Shown here one piece after another: positions 1-5,124 of a stretch of DNA of 5,124 bases (the first letter of the stretch is position 1; each line of letters begins with the position of its first letter). Source of the DNA: Rhodospirillales bacterium (GTDB lineage Bacteria > Pseudomonadota > Alphaproteobacteria > Micavibrionales > UBA2020); contig JAHFPI010000141.1 in the NCBI GenBank assembly GCA_023266795.1, positions 1 through 5,124 on the forward strand, in the 5' to 3' direction. The translations under genes and the position numbers were made by a program. Below the pieces are notes generated by a model. It had not been told where the DNA came from. It did no database searches and saw only the letters and a list, made by a program, of their open reading frames with translations.

Positions 1-41
1 GTCGGGTCTTTATACTTTTACCGTTATACAAAACACCAACT

Positions 42-67
42 GGATCCCTGCTTTCGCAGGGACGACG
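42..67 (+). repeat. Palindromic REP-like repeat, copy 1
   Basis: A 26-base unit built on a perfect 7-bp stem: TCCCTGC at 45-51, loop TTTC, GCAGGGA at 56-62. Its flanks (GGA before, CGACG after) match those of two further units at 3820-3845 (opposite strand) and 3890-3915. Aligned by eye, all three have the same length, stem position and a YTTC loop. It lies upstream of the yajC operon. No T-run follows on either side, so it does not look like a simple intrinsic terminator. It resembles intergenic palindromic repeats common in proteobacterial genomes; the family name is not known to me. Confidence 0.7.
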
Positions 68-97
68 GTTATAGATCAGAAAAAATCCTGTTTTCTA

Positions 98-128
98 TTG
101 TCTTTTCAAGCATATTCAGCAATATAGA
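98..128 (+). promoter_or_regulatory. Weak candidate promoter for yajC-secD-secF
   Basis: TTGTCT at 98-103 matches a sigma-70 type -35 box at four of six positions. It is followed by TATAGA at 123-128 (four of six, 19-base spacing) or AATATA at 121-126 (three of six, 17-base spacing). The placement 35-60 bases before the yajC start suits an operon promoter, but the match is weak and a promoter left of the window cannot be excluded. Confidence 0.2.
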
Positions 129-160
129 GCGTCATCATTCTCACCAACGGAGTAACCCTC

Positions 161-499
161 ATGTTCATCACCCCCGCATTCGCCGAAGCCACCACCGCAG
201 CTGCCACAACGGACGCCGCTGCCGCCGGAGGCATGGGCATGCTCACATCGATGCTGCCGATTATCCTCATCCTGTGCGTTTTTTATCTTATGGTTATCCG
301 TCCGCAGAACAAGCGGCTGCAGGAACACCGCAACATCATCAATAACCTGCAAAAGGGCGACAAAGTGGTGACCGGCGGCGGCCTGATCGCGACGGTCAAA
401 AAAGTCGTTGGCGACGACGAGATTATTCTGGAGCTGGCGGAAGGCGTGCAGGTTAGCGCCGTGCGCTCGACGATCCTGACAGTCCGTCCAAAATCCTAG
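161..499 (+). CDS. yajC: Sec translocon accessory subunit YajC
   Basis: YajC is a small single-pass inner-membrane protein that joins SecD and SecF in the accessory complex of the SecYEG export channel. The 112-residue product has an Ala/Thr-rich N-terminus (residues 1-24), one hydrophobic segment at about 28-46 ending in the family signature RPQNKR (47-52), and the conserved cytoplasmic stretch GDKVVTGGGLIATV (66-79). Length is normal for the family (about 85-115). The ATG at 161 is preceded by GGAG at 149-152 with 8 bases of spacing, which supports this start. It is the first gene of a tight yajC-secD-secF cluster; the secD start lies 18 bases beyond its stop. The family assignment is secure from sequence and context together. 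Confidence 0.95.
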   Translation: MFITPAFAEATTAAATTDAAAAGGMGMLTSMLPIILILCVFYLMVIRPQNKRLQEHRNIINNLQKGDKVVTGGGLIATVKKVVGDDEIILELAEGVQVSAVRSTILTVRPKS

Positions 500-517
500 C
501 AATCAAAAGGGTATCCG

Positions 518-2080
518 ATGCTGCATATTGAAAAATGGAAGATTATTTTTATCCTGCTGCTGACCGTGCTGGGAGTGTTGTACGCCGCCCCGAACGTGAT
601 GTCGCCGCAGGCAAAAACGTGGCTGGTTGATCACATGCCGAGCTGGCTGCCATCCAGCACGGTCAATCTGGGGCTCGACCTGCAGGGAGGCTCGCACCTT
701 CTGCTGGAAGCCGACACCAAGACCGTCATCAGCGACCGGCTGGATTCCATGGTGGATGCGGCGCGGACGGAAATGCGCAAGCAGAACATCGGTTACACAG
801 ATATTGGCACCGTGCGCAACGGCGTGACCTTCAAGCTGCGCAATCCGGCGCAGGATCATGATGCCGCCTACAAAATCGCCCGTGGGCTGGAGCAGAAAGC
901 GGACATCCGCATCGGCGACGATGGCCTCACAGAAGTGACGCTGGGCGACGATGCCATCAAGGAAATCAATACGCAGATTGTCAACCAGTCCATCGAGATC
1001 GTCCGCCGCCGTATCGACGAAACCGGCACGAAAGAGCCGGTCATCCAGCGGCAGGGCACGGACCGTATCGTGGTGCAGCTGCCGGGCGTGGATGATCCGG
1101 AGCAGGTCAAGGCGCTGCTGGGCAGGACCGCGAAAATGACTTTCCATCTGGTGGACATGGAAGCGACGACGGCCGAACTGTCGCCCGGCTCCAGAAAGCT
1201 GCCGATGCGCGAGAAAAACGGCGGAAGCGTTATCATCAAAAAACGGGCGGTCATCAACGGCGACCTGCTGGTCGATTCCCAGCCGACTTTTGAACAGGGC
1301 GCGCCCGTGGTTTCCTTCCGTTTCAACGCGATCGGCGCCAAGCGCTTTTGCGATGTGACCAAAGAGAATGTCGGCAAGCCTTTTGCGATCGTGCTGGACG
1401 ATGAAGTGATCAGCGCGCCCGTGATCCGCGACGCCATCTGCGGCGGGAGCGGCGTTATCAGCGGCAACTTCACCGTGAAAGAAGCGCATGACCTCTCGCT
1501 GCTGCTGCGGGCGGGGGCTCTGCCCGCGCCGCTGAACGTGGTGGAGGAGCGCAGCGTTGGGCCGACGCTCGGTTCCGACTCCGTGGCTTCCGGCAAGGTG
1601 GCGGCAATGGCGGCGCTGGGCTTCGTCTTTTTACTGATGCTCGGCTCTTACGGCCTGTTCGGGATGTTCGCCAATATCGCGCTGTTCCTGAACATGATCT
1701 TCATTTTTGCGCTGTTGTCGATCCTGCAGGCGACGCTGACCCTGCCGGGCATCGCGGGGATCATCCTGACCATCGGCATCGCGGTGGACGCCAACGTGCT
1801 GATCTACGAGCGCATCCGCGAGGAACTGCGCAACGGGCGCACGGTGCTGGCGGCGGTGGATAGCGGCTACCGGCTGGCGCTGGCGACGATCGTCGATTCC
1901 AACCTGACGACGCTGATCGTGGCGATCATCCTGTTCTCCTTCGGCTCCGGCCCCGTCAAGGGCTTTGCCGTGGCCATGAGCATCGGGATCGTCACGTCGC
2001 TGTTTTCGGCGATCATGCTGACGCGCCTGATGGTGATTGCATGGCTCCGCAAAACGCGCCCCGTCACGCTTAGTATTTAA
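518..2080 (+). CDS. secD: Protein translocase subunit SecD
   Basis: SecD works with SecF as an RND-superfamily membrane protein that uses the proton-motive force to pull exported proteins out of SecYEG on the periplasmic side. The 520-residue product has a first membrane segment at about 8-24, the conserved GLDLQGG motif (52-58), a large periplasmic domain including RRRIDETGTKEPVIQRQG (163-180), the RAGALPAPL motif (331-339), and five further membrane segments between about 360 and 508. IAVDANVLIYERIREEL (421-437) contains Asp424, which corresponds by motif to the proton-relay Asp519 of E. coli SecD. It is shorter than the E. coli protein (615) but I see no missing motif. AAAGGG at 506-511 lies 6 bases before the ATG. 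Cys278 and Cys308 lie in the periplasmic domain and could form a disulfide (inference). Confidence 0.97.
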   Translation: MLHIEKWKIIFILLLTVLGVLYAAPNVMSPQAKTWLVDHMPSWLPSSTVNLGLDLQGGSHLLLEADTKTVISDRLDSMVDAARTEMRKQNIGYTDIGTVRNGVTFKLRNPAQDHDAAYKIARGLEQKADIRIGDDGLTEVTLGDDAIKEINTQIVNQSIEIVRRRIDETGTKEPVIQRQGTDRIVVQLPGVDDPEQVKALLGRTAKMTFHLVDMEATTAELSPGSRKLPMREKNGGSVIIKKRAVINGDLLVDSQPTFEQGAPVVSFRFNAIGAKRFCDVTKENVGKPFAIVLDDEVISAPVIRDAICGGSGVISGNFTVKEAHDLSLLLRAGALPAPLNVVEERSVGPTLGSDSVASGKVAAMAALGFVFLLMLGSYGLFGMFANIALFLNMIFIFALLSILQATLTLPGIAGIILTIGIAVDANVLIYERIREELRNGRTVLAAVDSGYRLALATIVDSNLTTLIVAIILFSFGSGPVKGFAVAMSIGIVTSLFSAIMLTRLMVIAWLRKTRPVTLSI

Positions 2081-2100
2081 TTCAACGAGAGGTACAGCAG

Positions 2101-3030
2101 ATGCTCCGTTTCAGGCTTGTCAAAGAAAAAACCAATTTCGATTTCATGGGCGTGCATAAAATCGCGCTTTTCCTGTCCTTTGCGATGATGGTGCTGTCGG
2201 TGGTGCTGTTGTTCACCCGCGGGCTGAACCTCGGCATCGATTTCACCGGCGGCTTGCTCATGGAAATCAAGACGCCGGCTGCCATCCATATTACCGATGT
2301 GCGCCGCGCGCTGGCGGGGCTGAGCACCGGCACGCCGACCATCCAGGAGTTCGGCGATAGTTCCGTCATGATCAAGATTCCCGGCAAGGAAGCGGATCAG
2401 GCGACGCAGAAAAAACTCTATGAGGAAGTCAAAAAGCTTCTCGGCACCGACGTGGAATACCGCCGCGTGGAATACGTCGGCCCGCAGGTGGGGCAGGAGC
2501 TGATTATGGTGGGGGTCAAGGCCTTCGTCTATTCGATGATCGGCATTCTCGCCTATATCTGGTTCCGGTTCGAGTGGCAGTTCGGCGTCACCGGCTGCAT
2601 CGCGCTGGCGCATGACGTCTGCGCGACCATCCTGTTTTTTACCCTGACGCAGTTCGAGTTTGACCTCTCCACCGTGGCCGCCGTGCTGCTGGTCGCCGGT
2701 TATTCGATCAACGACACCGTCGTGGTCTTCGACCGTATCCGCGAGACGCTGCGCAAATACAAGAAAATGCCGCTGCCGGAGCTGTTCAACATCTCCGTCA
2801 ACCAGACGCTGTCGCGCACCATCATGACCAGCATGATGACCTTCATCGCCATGCTCGCCCTGCTGCTGTTCGGCACCGAAGTCATCAAGGGCTTCACCTA
2901 CGCCATGCTGGTGGGGATCATCGTCGGGACGTATTCGTCAATCTTCGTCGCATCCCCCATCCTCCTCTACATGAACCTCCGCCGCGAAGTGATCGCACCG
3001 AAAGCTGAGGCGGAGCTGGCGAAGGGGTAG
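2101..3030 (+). CDS. secF: Protein translocase subunit SecF
   Basis: SecF pairs with SecD in the inner membrane and shares its RND-like six-helix fold and proton-coupled role in late protein export. The 309-residue product has a membrane segment at about 20-38, then the signature GLNLGIDFTGG (41-51), a short periplasmic domain, VEYVGPQVG (123-131), and five more membrane segments from about 135 to 292. GYSINDTVVVFDRIRE (200-215) carries Asp205, and NQTLSRTIMTS (234-244) carries Arg239; by motif these correspond to Asp213 and Arg247 of E. coli SecF, both linked to function. GAGAGG at 2087-2092 lies 8 bases before the ATG, and the gene begins 20 bases after the secD stop. SecD and SecF are separate here, not fused. 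I see no terminator hairpin directly after the stop, so transcription may run on into the next gene. Confidence 0.97.
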   Translation: MLRFRLVKEKTNFDFMGVHKIALFLSFAMMVLSVVLLFTRGLNLGIDFTGGLLMEIKTPAAIHITDVRRALAGLSTGTPTIQEFGDSSVMIKIPGKEADQATQKKLYEEVKKLLGTDVEYRRVEYVGPQVGQELIMVGVKAFVYSMIGILAYIWFRFEWQFGVTGCIALAHDVCATILFFTLTQFEFDLSTVAAVLLVAGYSINDTVVVFDRIRETLRKYKKMPLPELFNISVNQTLSRTIMTSMMTFIAMLALLLFGTEVIKGFTYAMLVGIIVGTYSSIFVASPILLYMNLRREVIAPKAEAELAKG

Positions 3031-3076
3031 GGGGTCTGATAATTGAGATTGCGGGAAATAACAAAGGTTGATCTTC

Positions 3077-3697
3077 ATGAAGAACTTCTTGCTATGTCTC
3101 GCTGTTGTTTTTCTTTCATCATGCATTCCAGTTGATGACTTCGGAAGTTATTGGCAAAAAGGATATGTTGATCCTGCGCTGTTGGGAAAATGGAGCGTGA
3201 CAACTCCTCGGGAAGATGATGAGAGAAAAGAGGCGCGTTCGGTTAAGGTGGTTGTTGATGTTTTTCAAGTTGTTAACAAAAAGGGCATATATCAGTTTGA
3301 TAGCCTTGATGAGAAAGACAGACAAGAGAAGGATTATAGCCCTGAACCTGCAAGATCGCTGAAAGTAGGCAGTTATATGTTCCTCATGGAGCCCGATAAG
3401 AAGAATCTAAAAAAACATCGGTTTATAAAGGGATATATTCGTCGATATAAACTTGAAGGCAATGTTCTCCAATTTTGTTCTCTTGTCCCGGAACGGACGG
3501 GTGCATTTCTTAATAAAAAATACCCTAAGACAAAAAACATTCGAAGGCATGTCTGCATAGGAAAATGCATGTGGGACGGGGTGAATATTAAGAAATTAAA
3601 TGATGAGGTATCCAAAGTTCTCTCGGATATTCCAGACACGAAAGAATTTTGGCAATGCGATAGTGAGTATCGTATTCATTCAGATTCTAATAAATAA
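3077..3697 (+). CDS. Hypothetical lipoprotein, AT-rich
   Basis: I do not recognise this family. The 206-residue product starts MKNFLLCLAVVFLSSC: a Lys, a hydrophobic stretch and the lipobox LSSC with Cys16 as the lipidation site, so it should be exported and anchored in the envelope. The mature part is hydrophilic and rich in Lys, Arg and Asp, with four cysteines (134, 160, 164, 194) in the last third that could form disulfides or bind metal (inference). There are no membrane segments after the signal. I chose ATG 3077 because AAAGG at 3063-3067 lies 9 bases upstream; the in-frame TTG at 3068 directly abuts that site and would only add three residues. A hand count over 3181-3660 gives about 40% GC, against about 55-60% in sampled secF lines, which suggests horizontal acquisition. 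It begins 46 bases after secF, same strand, possibly by readthrough. Confidence 0.75.
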   Translation: MKNFLLCLAVVFLSSCIPVDDFGSYWQKGYVDPALLGKWSVTTPREDDERKEARSVKVVVDVFQVVNKKGIYQFDSLDEKDRQEKDYSPEPARSLKVGSYMFLMEPDKKNLKKHRFIKGYIRRYKLEGNVLQFCSLVPERTGAFLNKKYPKTKNIRRHVCIGKCMWDGVNIKKLNDEVSKVLSDIPDTKEFWQCDSEYRIHSDSNK

Positions 3698-3726
3698 TTC
3701 TCAGGGTTAATTCAAGCCAGCCGATG

Positions 3727-3807
3727 CCGCCCTGACAATGATCTCCAACAGAGTGGAGTATCTTGTCGATGCTTCAGGAGATTCTTCGCTGCGCTCAGAA
3801 TGACAGT
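3727..3807. repeat. Candidate dispersed intergenic repeat with hairpins
   Basis: No gene is visible here. An imperfect inverted repeat pairs GACAATGATCTCCA (3733-3746) with TGGAGTATCTTGTC (3752-3765), 10 of 14 positions. It is followed by ATTCT (3781-3785) paired with AGAAT (3797-3801) around TCGCTGCGCTC. The string from 3781 onward resembles intergenic repeat text I recall from many unrelated bacterial genomes, but only one copy lies in this window, so repeat status is unproven. It sits immediately 3' of the AT-rich lipoprotein gene. Confidence 0.35.
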
Positions 3808-3819
3808 CTTGTGTGAAGT

Positions 3820-3845
3820 CGCCATGCCCGCGAAGGCGGGCATCC
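3820..3845 (-). repeat. Palindromic REP-like repeat, copy 2 (inverted)
   Basis: An 8-bp perfect stem: ATGCCCGC at 3824-3831, loop GAAG, GCGGGCAT at 3836-3843. Read on the - strand, the 26-base unit matches copy 3 at 21 of 26 positions. The differences at stem positions 4, 5, 20 and 21 preserve base pairing. It points opposite to copy 3, and the pair encloses a 44-base spacer. Confidence 0.75.
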
Positions 3846-3889
3846 GGCATACGGCGAAGACGCATTTATAAAGGCGCTCCGCTTGGACC

Positions 3890-3915
3890 AGACCCCCGCC
3901 TTCGCGGGGGTGGCG
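3890..3915 (+). repeat. Palindromic REP-like repeat, copy 3
   Basis: An 8-bp perfect stem: ACCCCCGC at 3892-3899, loop CTTC, GCGGGGGT at 3904-3911. It has the same unit layout as copies 1 and 2 and the same trailing GGCG as copy 2. It is head-to-head with copy 2, so the arms 3820-3845 and 3890-3915 could also pair with each other to form one longer stem. It stops 8 bases before the terminator stem at 3924. Confidence 0.75.
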
Positions 3916-3923
3916 CTGTGTGT

Positions 3924-3955
3924 AAAAAAGGGAGCCATTGCTGGCTCCCTTTTTT
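3924..3955 (-). terminator. Bidirectional intrinsic terminator
   Basis: A perfect 14-bp inverted repeat, AAAAAAGGGAGCCA (3924-3937) and TGGCTCCCTTTTTT (3942-3955), with a 4-base loop TTGC. It gives a GC-rich stem flanked by six As and six Ts, so it can act in both directions. On the - strand it lies 20 bases beyond the stop of the superoxide dismutase gene and is its obvious terminator. On the + strand it would stop transcripts arriving from secF and the lipoprotein gene. Confidence 0.9.
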
Positions 3956-3975
3956 ATTACATCGGATATTCTTAA

Positions 3976-4650
3976 TCACCCGCAACCGCAGGACGTGCCG
4001 CAGCTGCCGGTCATTTCGGCGTCTTTTTTGTAGTTCTGGACGGCGAACTTCCAGTTGGCGAGTTTTTCGACGAAGACCTTGAGGAAGTCGGCGCGGCGGT
4101 TCTGGTAGTCGAGGTAGTAGGCGTGTTCCCAGACGTCGCAGACCAGCAGCGGCGTTTTGCCGTCGGTCAGCGGGCTTTCGGCGTTGGCGGTCTTGACGAT
4201 TTCGAGCTTGCCTTTGCTCGACACCAGCCAGACCCAGCCGCTACCGAACTGGCCGACGCCGGCGGCGACGAACTGCTCTTTGAACGCATCGAAGCTGCCG
4301 AAGGCTTCATTGATTTTTTCTGCCAGAGGCGAGGGGGCCGCGCCGCCGCCGTTCGGGGCCATGCTCAGCCAGAACAGGTTGTGGTTATATATCTGGCCGA
4401 TGTTGTTGAACAGCGGGCCGACGCCCTGCTTGCGGGATTCAACGACGGCAACTTCCAGCGGTTTGCCTTCCAGCGGCGTGCCTTTGACGAGTTCGTTGGC
4501 TTTGTCCACATAGGCCTTGTGGTGCTTGCCGTAGTGGAAATCGAACGTCTTGGCGGAGATATGCGGCTCCAGCGCCGCCTTGTCGTAGGGCAGGGTGGGG
4601 AGTGTAAAGGTCACAGTGGCCTCCGTGGTTTTGAGTTGAGCTTGGGACAT
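3976..4650 (-). CDS. sodB: Superoxide dismutase, iron type, with Cys-rich tail
   Basis: This enzyme converts superoxide to hydrogen peroxide and oxygen using one bound metal ion, most likely in the cytoplasm since no signal peptide is visible. The 224 residues contain all four ligands of the Fe/Mn family: His39 (FHYGKHH), His90 (NHNLFW), Asp172 and His176 (DVWEHAYY). The active-site Tyr47 is also present. Gln86 in GQIYNH and APNGGG (98-103) match the iron-type pattern, but metal choice is only inferred. It is longer than typical FeSODs (about 193-200). There are 12 extra residues at the N-terminus and a tail ending SCGTSCGCG (216-224). ATG 4650 has AGGAGA at 4663-4658, 7 bases upstream. GTG 4614-4612 also has a GGAGG 5 bases upstream and aligns with the start of E. 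coli SodB, so a shorter form is possible. A terminator follows the stop. Confidence 0.96.
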   Translation of the reverse strand: MSQAQLKTTEATVTFTLPTLPYDKAALEPHISAKTFDFHYGKHHKAYVDKANELVKGTPLEGKPLEVAVVESRKQGVGPLFNNIGQIYNHNLFWLSMAPNGGGAAPSPLAEKINEAFGSFDAFKEQFVAAGVGQFGSGWVWLVSSKGKLEIVKTANAESPLTDGKTPLLVCDVWEHAYYLDYQNRRADFLKVFVEKLANWKFAVQNYKKDAEMTGSCGTSCGCG

Positions 4651-4677
4651 CGCGGATTCTCCTATAAATTACATAAT

Positions 4678-4693
4678 TAAAATGACCATTTTA
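4678..4693. promoter_or_regulatory. 16-base palindrome in sodB leader, candidate operator
   Basis: TAAAATG (4678-4684) and CATTTTA (4687-4693) form 7-bp perfect arms around a 2-base centre, 28 bases before the sodB start. The size and symmetry suit a dimeric repressor site. An iron- or oxidant-responsive regulator would make sense for sodB, but I cannot match it to a named consensus, and AT-rich palindromes of this size can occur by chance. Confidence 0.3.
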
Positions 4694-4706
4694 GTCTTCG
4701 AAGCAG

Positions 4707-4734
4707 AGGATAGCGCAGAAAATATTTTTAGCAA
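4707..4734 (-). promoter_or_regulatory. Candidate sodB promoter
   Basis: Read on the - strand, TTGCTA (4734-4729) and TATCCT (4712-4707) are separated by 16 bases, and each matches the sigma-70 consensus at four of six positions. Initiation would fall near 4700, giving a leader of about 50 bases that includes the palindrome at 4678-4693. It lies just after the stop of the upstream gene, so sodB can have its own promoter. No transcript evidence is available. Confidence 0.35.
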
Positions 4735-4736
4735 GC

Positions 4737-5123
4737 CTACTGATTTTCCGGGTCTTCTTCCGTCGTTGTTGTCGTATCGCTTCCCGTATCGCCGCCGGTA
4801 TCCTCTTCCAGCGACGGCGAGATCAGCGACATACCAAACCACCGCCAGCCTAAAGGTTCCCCCGGCGTTGTCGTTTCATTCGGCAGGGTGCAGTTGATGC
4901 GGGTGCGGCGGTCGGTAAAGGGCTCCGCTGGACGGATCTCGACCCGGTTGTTGCCCAGCAGGGTCAGGGGCAGCTTGCCGGTGTTGGAGGCGAAGCAGGA
5001 GAGTTTGCCGAGGTTGTGGATTTCCGGTGTGACCGTAAAGCCGATCGTCGGCGGGTTCTGGGTGATGGAGACGTCATCGGGAACAACGTCGCTGACCGGC
5101 AGGGGCAGCGCATTCGCCGTCAG
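4737..5123 (-). CDS. 3' end of an envelope protein gene, possibly polysaccharide deacetylase-like
   Basis: A - strand frame is open from the right edge to a TAG at 4739-4737, giving 128 visible residues; the start lies outside the window. Codons end mostly in G or C like the neighbouring core genes, and the frame has no stop while a second - strand frame stops quickly, so I judge it coding. The visible part looks like a beta-rich domain with two cysteines, in LSCFASNTGKLPLTLLG (residues 41-57) and RINCTLPN (75-82), then GWRWFGM (92-98). It ends in a low-complexity tail rich in Thr, Asp and Glu (105-128). The RINCTLP...WRWFGM ending reminds me of C-termini of alphaproteobacterial polysaccharide deacetylase-family proteins, but the catalytic domain is not visible and this is memory only. 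It lies 86 bases upstream of sodB on the same strand. Confidence 0.6.
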   Translation of the reverse strand: MTANALPLPVSDVVPDDVSITQNPPTIGFTVTPEIHNLGKLSCFASNTGKLPLTLLGNNRVEIRPAEPFTDRRTRINCTLPNETTTPGEPLGWRWFGMSLISPSLEEDTGGDTGSDTTTTTEEDPENQ

Positions 5124-5124
5124 C

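Noticed and set aside
23..73. GTTATA at 23-28 and 68-73 flanking repeat copy 1, as a target-site duplication
   Set aside because: Six AT-rich bases are too short to be meaningful, and the left copy is 13 bases away from the repeat edge.
503..1489. Long - strand open frame of 328 codons opposite secD
   Set aside because: It is antisense to a gene with unmistakable SecD motifs. Its Arg/His/Asp/Ala-rich composition is typical of a GC-rich shadow frame.
868..1596. Second - strand frame of 242 codons opposite secD
   Set aside because: It overlaps both secD and the other shadow frame and has no recognisable domain.
2077..2613. - strand frame of 178 codons opposite secF
   Set aside because: It is antisense to conserved SecF motifs and its composition is that of a shadow.
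3892..3911. GC-rich hairpin as a terminator for the lipoprotein gene
   Set aside because: No T-run follows it on either strand. The stem at 3924-3955 is a much better terminator.
3820..3915. Possible CRISPR array
   Set aside because: There are only two units, inverted relative to each other, with diverged sequence. CRISPR repeats are direct and near-identical.
3813..4082. + strand frame of 89 codons across the repeats and terminator
   Set aside because: It runs through three hairpins and into the sodB 3' end, is Arg/Cys-rich, and has no credible ribosome binding site.
4123..4680. + strand frame of 185 codons opposite sodB
   Set aside because: The - strand encodes a complete superoxide dismutase with all ligands. 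The + frame is compositional mirror text.
4682..4897. + strand frame of 71 codons near the right edge
   Set aside because: It overlaps the - strand coding frame, which has the better codon pattern, and there is no supporting ribosome binding site or domain.

Overview
The window looks like chromosomal DNA of a GC-rich alphaproteobacterium. Genes hand-sampled outside one exception are about 57-65% GC. YajC, SecD and SecF are separate proteins in the order yajC-secD-secF, and YajC begins with the short 'MFITPAFAEA' leader style I associate with alphaproteobacteria. A Rhodospirillales- or Micavibrio-like origin is possible, but this is an impression from memory and nothing here fixes the genus.

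Layout. Positions 1-160 are non-coding and hold one short palindromic repeat (copy 1) and the yajC leader. Positions 161-3030 carry yajC, secD and secF on the + strand, with gaps of 18 and 20 bases and a ribosome binding site before each gene, so they are almost certainly one operon. Together they encode the accessory membrane complex that uses the proton gradient to help SecYEG complete protein export. Positions 3077-3697 hold a + strand gene for an unrecognised lipoprotein of 206 residues. It is only about 40% GC and stands out sharply from its neighbours. Positions 3698-3975 are an intergenic stretch full of hairpins: a possible dispersed repeat, two further copies of the palindromic repeat in opposite orientations, and a strong bidirectional terminator.

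On the - strand, 4650-3976 is an iron-type superoxide dismutase with all metal ligands present, a short N-terminal extension and an unusual cysteine-rich C-terminal tail. Its leader (4651-4736) contains a possible promoter and a 16-base palindrome. From 4737 to the right edge is the 3' end of another - strand gene, open at the edge. It encodes 128 visible residues with two cysteines and a Thr/Asp/Glu-rich tail, possibly the end of a polysaccharide deacetylase-like envelope protein.

The Sec genes and superoxide dismutase are ordinary housekeeping genes. The points worth a second look are the three-copy hairpin family, whose stems show compensatory changes; the Cys tail and second possible start of the dismutase; and the AT-rich lipoprotein gene sitting between secF and the repeats. 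I saw no convincing new multi-gene system.
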